Shown: in pieces, positions 1-6,916 of the stretch
How positions within the stretch are numbered: position 1 is the first letter of the stretch
Layout of the letters: every line of letters starts with the position of its first letter
From: Pseudonocardia sulfidoxydans NBRC 16205
Lineage (GTDB): Bacteria; Actinomycetota; Actinomycetes; Mycobacteriales; Pseudonocardiaceae
DNA: 64,000 nucleotides
Direction: 5' to 3'
Assembly (NCBI RefSeq): GCF_007989085.1
Contig: NZ_BJVJ01000027.1
Location: 1-64,000 of the forward strand
Program-made: the position numbers and the translations under genes
Notes under the pieces: generated by a model
Seen by the model: only the letters and a program-made list of their open reading frames with translations
Told to the model about the DNA's origin: nothing
Database searches by the model: none

Positions 1-433
1 CGATGCCGACGGCGTTGCAGGCCTCGCGGACGGCCTGCTTCTCGTCGTCGTCGAAGTTGCCGTCGGCGCCACCGATGATGATGCCGACCTGGATGACCGC
101 GCGGGCCGCGTCATGCTTGCTCTTGAGCTTCGCGATCGACTGGATCGCCTCGACCTTGCCGAAGTCGTAGTCCTTCTCCAGCTTCGAGGAGTAGAAGGTG
201 AACTTCTCGAGCAGCTCGCTCGCCGGGAAGATCGACAGCACGTCGTTGCTCGTGATGAAGTTGGCCGTCTTCGTGCGCTCCTCGGGCGAGATCGTCCCGT
301 CGGCCGCCGCGATGAGGGCGCAGATCGCCATGCTCGCGTTCGCGAAGTCCTTGTTCTTGAACTTGCCCACCTGGGTCTTCGCGTTGGCGGACATGTCGGC
401 CGCCCGTTCCTTGAGCTGGTCCCACAGCGCCAT
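1..433 (-). CDS. terB: TerB-family tellurite resistance protein (partial, C-terminus off window)
   Basis: The reverse strand reads an open frame from an ATG at 433 to the left edge, 144 complete codons of a family usually about 150 residues long. It begins MALWDQLKERAADMSANAKT and contains the TerB/DjlA-type helical repeats, with two acidic metal-site-like loops (AAADGTISPEE near residue 45 and GGADGNFDDDEK near residue 125). The ribosome site GGAAGGAAG lies about 8 bases before the ATG. TerB proteins are cytoplasmic partners of the membrane-linked TerC/TerD stress complex. It follows the HAD gene by 32 bases and is probably cotranscribed with the Ter genes upstream of it. Only a few C-terminal residues are missing. 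Confidence 0.87.
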   Translation of the reverse strand, partial: MALWDQLKERAADMSANAKTQVGKFKNKDFANASMAICALIAAADGTISPEERTKTANFITSNDVLSIFPASELLEKFTFYSSKLEKDYDFGKVEAIQSIAKLKSKHDAARAVIQVGIIIGGADGNFDDDEKQAVREACNAVGI

Positions 434-465
434 GTATGGCTTCCTTCCCTCGGTGTCGCGGACGC

Positions 466-1323
466 TCAGGCGTCCGCTCCCAGATTGCCAGAAACGGAAA
501 CAGCGGTACGAATCACCTGGCCCGCAAGGAGTTCCAGGAGCTCTTCGCCGGCGGCGACCCCGCTCGTCGCCGTGACGGTCAGGTGCGGGCGCCGCCAGCC
601 GGTGTCGGCCAGCTCGCCGTGGGCCGGGCGGAGCGCGACGTCGGCGGCCTCGAGCAGGTCGGTGTCGAGCAGCGAGTCGCCCGCCGCGAACAGCGGCCCA
701 CCGCCGCAGCGGGCCCGGACCTCCGCCGCGGCCGCCGCCTTCGTCAGCGGCACAGGGACGGCGTAGACCTTCCGGCCCTGCAACGACACCCGCCAGCCCC
801 GCGGCGCGCACCACGCGGCGAGGTCGTCGACCCAGCCCGCCGGCAGCGCGTCCCGCTCGACCACCGCGTAGACGAACATCGCGTCGGCGTCGCGCAACGT
901 CCGCACGAACGGGCCCGCGACCGTGTCGAGGTGGGCGCGGATCTCGCCGATCGGCGCGACCTGCGCGAGCCGGTCGCGGACCAGCCCGGCCCAGTCAGGG
1001 TCGGGCACACCGTCGACGAGCAGGTGCCCGCCGTTGGCCGCCACCGCGAACGACGCGGGCGGGCCCGGCAACCGGACCCGGGCGAGCTGGGCGACGGTGC
1101 GGGTCGTGGTGGGCACCACGGTCGCCGCGTCGCGCAGCCGCAGGAACGTCGCCGCCGCCCGTTCGGTCATGAACGACAGCGGCGCCGCCCGGTAGGTCTC
1201 GACGCACAGCAGCCGCGGCGCCAGCTCGTCAGGGACGTCGAGGGCCAGCGCGGCGGCGGAGTAGATGACGGTGCGGTCGAGGTCGAGGCACACCACGGCC
1301 CGCGGGACATCGGGCCCGCTCAC
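466..1323 (-). CDS. HAD-superfamily hydrolase of the Ter biosynthetic module
   Basis: 285 residues from a GTG at 1323 whose first bases form a GTGA overlap with the stop of the upstream StiP gene; the open frame extends further upstream but without coding-like sequence. The N-terminus carries the HAD motif I CLDLDRT (Asp14 nucleophile, Asp16). The C-terminal part has FAAGDSLLDTDLLEAAD, matching the acidic motif IV that holds Mg2+. The family removes phosphate from small molecules. Its position after two phosphoribosyltransferase-like proteins and a CitE-like aldolase matches the biosynthetic module that comparative genomics has linked to Ter stress systems, so it probably dephosphorylates an intermediate of an unidentified nucleoside-like product. 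The substrate is unknown. Confidence 0.85.
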   Translation of the reverse strand: MSGPDVPRAVVCLDLDRTVIYSAAALALDVPDELAPRLLCVETYRAAPLSFMTERAAATFLRLRDAATVVPTTTRTVAQLARVRLPGPPASFAVAANGGHLLVDGVPDPDWAGLVRDRLAQVAPIGEIRAHLDTVAGPFVRTLRDADAMFVYAVVERDALPAGWVDDLAAWCAPRGWRVSLQGRKVYAVPVPLTKAAAAAEVRARCGGGPLFAAGDSLLDTDLLEAADVALRPAHGELADTGWRRPHLTVTATSGVAAGEELLELLAGQVIRTAVSVSGNLGADA

Positions 1324-2477
1324 CCGGCCACCGCCAGGCCGTCGGCCCCGGTCGCGCCGCGGGTGAACCGGGGGTGGATGAGCCCGACGCAGTTGTAGGG
1401 CAGACCCGGGACCTCCTCGACGGGGACGCCGCGTCGCCGGGCGAGCAGCACGACGTGGGCGATGTCGTCGGCGGGCGCGCCGGCGCGCACCAGGACCCGC
1501 CACGGCACCCGGCGCAGCAGCACGCGGGTGGTCTCACCGACCCCGGGCTTCACGAGGTTGACGTCGTCGACGCCGTAGCGGGCGCCGACGCGGGCCACTT
1601 CGGCCGTGCGGTCCGGGTCGACGGTCCGCTCCGTCGGCGCCGACACCGCGCCGACCTGCGCGAACGCGGCGGTGACGGTGTCGAGGAAGTCGGCGGAGAC
1701 GTCGGCGCCGGCGAGCTCGCGGTAGAACTTCGCGCCGTGGTACTCGCCGGGGCGCAGCAGCGCCGGGTTGAGCACGGTCCGCGACACCAGGCCCGACACC
1801 GTCGAGTTCAGGCAGGCCGACGCGACGAGCCAGTCGTCGCGGGTGCCGAACGTGCGCGCGCAGCGCCCCGGATCGGCCAGCACCGCGAGGTCGGGGTCGA
1901 ACCGGACCCCGGTGGCGGCGGCGTGACCGTCGAGGGCGGTGGTCAGCTCCCGCGAGATCGCGCCCTTGCCGGTCCAGCCGTCGACGAACACCACGCGCGA
2001 CGGATCGTGGTGCGCGGCGAGGTAGTCGAGCGCGACGGTGTCGATGCCGCGGCCGCGGACGATCGACACCGCGTAGTGCGGGAGGTCGAGGCCGTGGGCG
2101 TGGGCGGCCCAGCGGCGCAGCAGGATCCCGACCGGCGTGCCCGCCCGCGCGAGCGAGACCAGCGTGACGTCGTGCCCGCGTTCGTCGAGGACCAGCCCGG
2201 TGACGGTCGCGACCGCCCGCGCCAGCCGCAGCGCCGACCCGTCGAGCGCCCGCCGGTAGAGCGCCAGGTAGTCCGGGTCGGGCTGGAACTCCTGCGGCAG
2301 CGACTCGGCGTAGTGCGCGCCGCCGCTCTGGACGGCCTCCTCGCGCTCCTCCGTCGGCGCCTCCAGCTCGACGCCGGACAGATCGGTGAGCAGCCACCCG
2401 ACCTCGTCGGGCGCGTAGCTGCCGAACCCCCCAGCGAGGTCGGAGGGGTTGCCGCGCAACGGATCCGGGAACGTCAC
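1320..2477 (-). CDS. StiP/PRTase-like protein with C-terminal PELOTA domain
   Basis: 385 residues starting at GTG 2477, which overlaps the stop of the preceding PRTase (GTGA). The central part (about 60-260) resembles the StiP family, a phosphoribosyltransferase-like fold that databases often label cysteine protease StiP; key segments are SLARAGTPVGILLRRW and VVFVDGWTGKGAI. The last 90 residues (GETTRVLLRRVPWRVLVRAG... with VPVEEVPGLPYNCVGLIHPR) look like the PELOTA RNA-binding-type domain found fused to this family. It lies in the middle of the GTGA-coupled operon, so equal expression with the aldolase, TRSP-PRTase and HAD is likely. A role in making a modified nucleoside-like metabolite is family-level inference, not shown here. 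Confidence 0.82.
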   Translation of the reverse strand: MTFPDPLRGNPSDLAGGFGSYAPDEVGWLLTDLSGVELEAPTEEREEAVQSGGAHYAESLPQEFQPDPDYLALYRRALDGSALRLARAVATVTGLVLDERGHDVTLVSLARAGTPVGILLRRWAAHAHGLDLPHYAVSIVRGRGIDTVALDYLAAHHDPSRVVFVDGWTGKGAISRELTTALDGHAAATGVRFDPDLAVLADPGRCARTFGTRDDWLVASACLNSTVSGLVSRTVLNPALLRPGEYHGAKFYRELAGADVSADFLDTVTAAFAQVGAVSAPTERTVDPDRTAEVARVGARYGVDDVNLVKPGVGETTRVLLRRVPWRVLVRAGAPADDIAHVVLLARRRGVPVEEVPGLPYNCVGLIHPRFTRGATGADGLAVAG

Positions 2478-3874
2478 GGAGTCACCACCACGGTGAGGGC
2501 GTGCGTGCGGCCCGCGAGCGCGGCCAGCAGCCCGGCGTCGAGGGCCGGGGTGTCGGCGGGTGGGTCGACCACGACGAGCACGTGGTCCCAGCGCTGATCG
2601 CCCGGACCGCCGACGTTGTAGGCGTAGCGGGGCCCGGGGCCGTCGGCCGGGTCGTCGTGCGCGGGGAACGTGATGCCCGACGTCAGCGCGTAGCCGGGGT
2701 CGTCGGTGACGACGGCGGGGGAGCGGGTCGTGGTCGAGAAGGAGACGTCGTGGCCCGCGTCGGCCAGCTCCTGCGCGAGCCGCAGCGGCACCGCCATCAG
2801 CTCCTCGGTCCCGAGGACGAGCGTGCGCGCACCCGGGTGCAGACCGGCGGTCCCGGCGAGCGCCGCGGCCACGGCGGGCAGTGCGGCGGCCAGCCGCGCG
2901 TGGTCGGCAGGTCCGAAGCCGTGCCGCGCACCGGCCGGGGTGGGGTGCGGCCAGCCCAGGTCGGCGAGCCGTACCCGCACCACGTCGGGGGACCGCGGAC
3001 CAGGGCCCGTCGGGCCCGCGTCGACGGCGGCACGCAGCGCGTCGGCCCGCTCGGCCAGGTCGGCCGGGAGAGCGACCCCGGCCCGGGCCAGCGACACGAC
3101 GTCGAGCCGCGCCCCGAGCGCTGCGACGTCGTCGACCAGGCGGCTGTCGGGCGGGCGGGAGTCGACGAGCGCGGCCAGCACGTACCGCTGCCGGGGGGCC
3201 GTCTCGTGCAGGGCCGCGATGGTGTTGAACGCGGTGCGCCCCGTCGACAGCTCGTCGTCGACCAGCACCAACGGGCGCGGTGCGGTCAGGAACGCGGGGT
3301 CGGTGGGTAGCAGCAGGTGGTCGGTGGCGTGCGAGTGCTCCTCGGTGAACCCGCCCGCCGTGGCGATGCCGGCGACGGGCCGGCGCGTCGAGTGCAGGTA
3401 GTCGGCCCGCAGCGCCTCGGCGACGCAGTGCCCCAGCGCCGTGGCGGTCTCGGCGAACCCGAGGACGGCGACGTCGTGGGCCCTCCCCGAGCCGTCGACG
3501 GCCTCGGCGTGAACGGCGGACGCCGCGTCCCGGTCACCTGCGACCGCGGTGTGCAGCGCGTCGACGGGCAGCGGGCGGGGGGCGCAGCCGTCGAGCACGT
3601 CGGCCACCCGGGCGCCCAGCAGCAGCCCCGCCGCGCGGACCAGCCGCGGGTCGGTGGGGACGTGCTTGCCCAGCACCCGTGACACGAGCAGCTGCGCGCG
3701 GCGGGGGTTGCGGCGCAGGGCCAGGCCCAGCAGCACGCGCGGATCGGCGTCGCCGGGGCCGCCGGCGTCGTGGAGCACGACGCCCATCGCCTCGACGACG
3801 GACGGGGACCGGGTGTCGTGCGCGGCGGTCACCGGAACAGACGCGCCGGAAACCGGAACAGACGTGCCGGTCAC
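2474..3874 (-). CDS. TRSP-type phosphoribosyltransferase (Ter biosynthetic module)
   Basis: 466 residues if the GTG at 3874 is used (GTGA overlap with the aldolase stop), or 452 residues from the GTG at 3832. The phosphoribosyltransferase domain holds the PRPP loop PLVLVDDELSTGRTAFNTI preceded by hydrophobic strands. The C-terminal part, with YAYNVGGPGDQRWDHVLVV, fits the TRSP domain found fused to these PRTases. The first 14 codons are a 21-base tandem duplication that also duplicates the start context (GTT or GTG followed by an Acc/Tcc-Gg codon pair), so the true start is uncertain. PRTases of this module are predicted to add or remove ribose-5-phosphate from a base-like substrate; the substrate is unknown. 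Confidence 0.83.
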   Translation of the reverse strand: MTGTSVPVSGASVPVTAAHDTRSPSVVEAMGVVLHDAGGPGDADPRVLLGLALRRNPRRAQLLVSRVLGKHVPTDPRLVRAAGLLLGARVADVLDGCAPRPLPVDALHTAVAGDRDAASAVHAEAVDGSGRAHDVAVLGFAETATALGHCVAEALRADYLHSTRRPVAGIATAGGFTEEHSHATDHLLLPTDPAFLTAPRPLVLVDDELSTGRTAFNTIAALHETAPRQRYVLAALVDSRPPDSRLVDDVAALGARLDVVSLARAGVALPADLAERADALRAAVDAGPTGPGPRSPDVVRVRLADLGWPHPTPAGARHGFGPADHARLAAALPAVAAALAGTAGLHPGARTLVLGTEELMAVPLRLAQELADAGHDVSFSTTTRSPAVVTDDPGYALTSGITFPAHDDPADGPGPRYAYNVGGPGDQRWDHVLVVVDPPADTPALDAGLLAALAGRTHALTVVVTP

Positions 3875-5058
3875 CGCGACAGGCTCGACGCGAGCAGGTC
3901 GACGACCGACACCCCCGGCGCGGACACCCCGAACACCCTGGCGCGCAACAGGGTGCGCTGTGCCCAGGCGGCGTGCGGGCGGACCTCGTTCATCCGCACG
4001 CCGCTGCCCGAGGCCATCACCCCGCCCGGCCGGTCGGTGCCCGCGATGTCGAGCGCGTCGTGGTACTCCTCCGACGTCACCACCGACAGTGCGTTGACGA
4101 TCGCGACGTGGCTCGGGTGGATCGACGTCTTGCCCTGCAGGCCGTTGGCGCGGTCGAGCTGCACCTCGCGGATCAGGCCGTCGATGGCGCGCGAGACGAG
4201 GGTGCCGCGCAGCTCCGACTCGTCGTGCTCCTCGAACGGGGTGCGCCGCAGCTGCGGCTTGAACAGGCGCTCGGCGTGCCCGTAGTACTCCCACACCGGA
4301 CCGGTCACGGTGAACCCGGTGCCGTCGGCGCGGCCCAGGACGTTGACGACGTCGGCGATCAGGTCGGCCACGACCTTGACGTCGTAGATGGAGAAGTCGG
4401 CGGTGCGGCGCAGCCCGTAGAGGGCGCAGAGGTCGGTGGCGCCCAGCCTGACCGCGAGGACGCGGTGCCGGTCGCGGTGCAGCAGCGCCCGCAGCCGGGC
4501 CAGCTCGTCGACCCGCGACTCCGCGTAGAGGACGGCGCCCGACTCGATCACCGGCATCGCCCACAACCGGCGCCCGCAGCGGCGCTCGGCCTCGTCGAGC
4601 GCGGTGAGGAACGGGGTGCCGGTGGCGGCGGTGAACTTGGGCAGGACGACGCCGTCGAGGACGGCGACGGCCGGGCCGAGCCGGTCGACCAGCATCGGGA
4701 TCTGGCCGGGCTCGCGGACCCGGACGAACAGCAGCGGCAGCCCGGGGGCCGCCGGGTCGCGGTCGTGCGCGGTGGCGTCGCGGTGCAGCTCGCCGAGGGC
4801 GGCGACGATGTTGGTCTCCGCGTCGGCGACCCGGTCGTCGGCGACCGCGTCCTCCAGGCAGACGACGACCGAGGTGACCCCGGCCGCCGCCTGCTTGGCG
4901 ATGTCGGCGGCCAGGGCGGGCCGGTCGCCGGGCATGTAGAGCGTCGCGCCGAGCGCCACCGACAACAGGTCCCCGCCGCTGTCACGGCCGAATTCCTGCG
5001 GGAGGTGCTCGAACAACGCCGCGGCGTCGGCCGCGGTCAGGGATCCGAAGTGCCGCAC
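3871..5058 (-). CDS. HpcH/HpaI aldolase/citrate-lyase beta-like protein
   Basis: 395 residues from a GTG at 5058 with a clear ribosome site GAGGAAAG just upstream. CitE-like TIM-barrel landmarks are visible: the N-terminal LYMPGDRP, CLEDAV with the metal-binding Glu, the substrate Arg in VRVREPG, LPKF, and GKTSIHPSHV near the C-terminus. Members cleave or form C-C bonds of CoA-thioester-like or oxo-acid substrates. It is first of four genes joined by 4-base overlaps (aldolase, TRSP-PRTase, StiP, HAD). A hairpin separates it from the upstream TerD genes, so it may have its own promoter or be partly read through. Function within the Ter module is inferred from context. Confidence 0.85.
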   Translation of the reverse strand: MRHFGSLTAADAAALFEHLPQEFGRDSGGDLLSVALGATLYMPGDRPALAADIAKQAAAGVTSVVVCLEDAVADDRVADAETNIVAALGELHRDATAHDRDPAAPGLPLLFVRVREPGQIPMLVDRLGPAVAVLDGVVLPKFTAATGTPFLTALDEAERRCGRRLWAMPVIESGAVLYAESRVDELARLRALLHRDRHRVLAVRLGATDLCALYGLRRTADFSIYDVKVVADLIADVVNVLGRADGTGFTVTGPVWEYYGHAERLFKPQLRRTPFEEHDESELRGTLVSRAIDGLIREVQLDRANGLQGKTSIHPSHVAIVNALSVVTSEEYHDALDIAGTDRPGGVMASGSGVRMNEVRPHAAWAQRTLLRARVFGVSAPGVSVVDLLASSLSR

Positions 5059-5085
5059 GGGCTTTCCTCGTCTTCCTCATGGGTG

Positions 5086-5114
5086 CTCCGCGCGGGGGTG
5101 GCTCCCGCGCGGAG
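5086..5114. terminator. Perfect 11-bp hairpin between TerD genes and aldolase operon
   Basis: CTCCGCGCGGG at 5086-5096 pairs exactly with CCCGCGCGGAG at 5104-5114 around a 7-base loop. It lies in the 148-base gap after the second TerD gene. There is no T-run on either side, so it could be an intrinsic-like terminator, an attenuator or an mRNA-processing hairpin. Confidence 0.5.
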
Positions 5115-5206
5115 GTGTCCTTCACGACGACGACGCCACCGCGGTGTGGCCCCGGGACCCGCGGCCGGGCGTGACGTGCGGGGCGTGTGTCACGCCGCGC
5201 ACGTCG

Positions 5207-5914
5207 TCACTTGCTGCCGCGCGCCCACTGCATGCCCCACCCGTAGGCGCGGTCCACGTCGGACTGCCCACCACGGATGTAGCGCATCTCGCGGTTGACG
5301 ACGAGGTCGCCGCCGCGGTTCTCCAGCATGGCGATGACGCAGGTACGGGCCTGCGGGTCGGGCTCGTCGAGACGCACCTCGATCTCGGGTCCGGAGGCGG
5401 GGAACAGCGTGACGATGCCATCGGCGCTGGCCCAGTTGGGCACACCCTCGTAAATGAAGGTGAACACCAGGATCCGTCGGATCTCCGCGACGCGGGACAG
5501 GTCGATGAACATGTTCTCGCCGCCGGCCACCGAGCCCGAGCGGTCGTCACCGTCGAGGTGGATGATCGGCGGCCCGTACCCGGGTGCGGAGAACGCGTTG
5601 CCGAGTGCCTGGACGACGCCCTTGCTGCCGTCGGTGAACTCCCACAGGCACGCCAGGTCGAGGTCGATGGCCCCGGACCCGCCGCGGCTGAACAGGCCCC
5701 GCTTGACCGGCTGCGCGCCGGTGCTCCACTGCAGGTTGACCCGCAGCTGCCCACCCGTCGCGCCCCGCTTCGTGAGCGACACCGACGGCGTGGACTTGGT
5801 CAGCGTCACCTTCGACAGCGACACCGGGGCGCCGCCTTCGGAGGGCCCCGCAGCCCCGCCCGCGGCCGGAGCCGGGGCGGAGGCCTTGGGGCGCTTCGTG
5901 TAGTCGATCGCCAC
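5207..5914 (-). CDS. TerD-family protein (TerA-like, second copy)
   Basis: 235 residues from GTG 5914, eight bases after the terD stop. Residues 1-45 are a low-complexity Ala/Pro linker with two short SLSKVTLTK and SVSLTK motifs like the TerD N-terminal strand. The rest is a divergent TerD beta-sandwich: GAIDLDLACLWEF, IHLDGDDRSGS and ENMFIDLSRVAEIRRI, keeping the acidic residues expected for Ca2+ binding. It ends in MQWARGSK, typical of the TerA/TerD-like group. These proteins are thought to bind calcium and coat the membrane-associated TerC complex during metal or envelope stress. It is clearly in one operon with terD. Confidence 0.88.
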   Translation of the reverse strand: MAIDYTKRPKASAPAPAAGGAAGPSEGGAPVSLSKVTLTKSTPSVSLTKRGATGGQLRVNLQWSTGAQPVKRGLFSRGGSGAIDLDLACLWEFTDGSKGVVQALGNAFSAPGYGPPIIHLDGDDRSGSVAGGENMFIDLSRVAEIRRILVFTFIYEGVPNWASADGIVTLFPASGPEIEVRLDEPDPQARTCVIAMLENRGGDLVVNREMRYIRGGQSDVDRAYGWGMQWARGSK

Positions 5915-5922
5915 GACGGACG

Positions 5923-6498
5923 TCAGACGTTGACGCCGAAGTCGCGGGCGATGCCCGCCAGGCCCGACGCGTAGCCCTGGCCGACCGCGCGGAACTTCCA
6001 GTCCGACCCGGCGCGGTACAGCTCGCCGAAGACCATCGCGGTCTCCGTCGAGGCGTCCTCGGTGAGGTCGTAGCGGGCGAGCTCCTTCTGGTCGGCGGCG
6101 TTCACGACGCGGATGAACGCGTTGCGGACCTGGCCGAAGTTCTGCGAGCGGGTGTCGGCGTCGTAGATGCTGACGGGGAAGACGACCTTGTCGACGTCGG
6201 CGCCCAGACCACCGAGGTTGACCTTGACCTGCTCGTCGTCGCCCTCGCCCTCACCGGTCAGGTTGTCGCCGGTGTGCTCGACGGCGTTGTCCGGGCTGGT
6301 GAGGTTGTTGAAGAAGATGAAGTGCTTGTCGGAGAGCACCTTGCCGTCGGCACCCAGGACGATGGCGGAGGCGTCGAGGTCGAACTCGGTGCCGGTGGTC
6401 GTGCGCACGTCCCAGCCGAGGCCGACGACCACGTTGGAGAGGCCGGGCGCCTCCTTGGTCAGGCTGACGTTTCCACCCTTGGTGAGGCTGACGCTCAC
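5923..6498 (-). CDS. terD: TerD-family calcium-binding stress protein
   Basis: 191 residues, the usual TerD length, starting at GTG 6498 ([16 protein letters not shown]). The open frame runs on upstream to 7002, but that part has no TerD similarity and overlaps polA. Hallmarks are GLGWDVRT followed by EFDLDASA (Ca2+ site), [18 protein letters not shown], the second site GEGDDEQV, and [12 protein letters not shown] lies about 9 bases before the GTG. TerD binds calcium and acts in tellurite/phage/oxidative stress resistance. It opens the minus-strand operon, and its promoter must lie in the 418-base gap shared divergently with polA. Confidence 0.93.
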   Translation of the reverse strand: MSVSLTKGGNVSLTKEAPGLSNVVVGLGWDVRTTTGTEFDLDASAIVLGADGKVLSDKHFIFFNNLTSPDNAVEHTGDNLTGEGEGDDEQVKVNLGGLGADVDKVVFPVSIYDADTRSQNFGQVRNAFIRVVNAADQKELARYDLTEDASTETAMVFGELYRAGSDWKFRAVGQGYASGLAGIARDFGVNV

Positions 6499-6916
6499 GT
6501 CGTGCTCCGAATCTGTCGAGTTGAACTCTGTCGGTGTCGCGATGTCGCTGGTGTGGCTGGTGTCGCCCCGCGGGCGGTGGTGCTTCTCGCCGCGGGTGTC
6601 GCTCGTGCCGGCGTGGGTCTGGGACCCGGCCGGTGAACCGGCCCCGCTCGCACGGTCGGCGAGCATATCGGGACGAACAGGATCGATGGGGCGGTCCGCG
6701 CACGATGAACGTGCGGGCGCAGCAGTTGGTTCCACGCCTGCTCCGCAACGCTGCACGACACGCCGGGCGGCCCGGTCCGTTCGGTACCGTCCGCCGCCGA
6801 TCCTGGCACGGGGTTCGCGCGCACGGCACCCCCCGCACGCATCCCGCAGGCCGCGCCGACCGGCGGGTGGACGCCGCGGGAGGAATCGTCGGTGCCCGGT
6901 CCTAGACTCGCCCGCG
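6499..6916. other. Divergent intergenic region terD / polA
   Basis: No gene is supported in this 418-base gap. It must hold the promoters of terD (leftward) and polA (rightward), but no convincing -35/-10 pair was found. A short perfect hairpin, GGCCGGT at 6628-6634 with ACCGGCC at 6637-6643, is the only structure seen. Confidence 0.5.
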
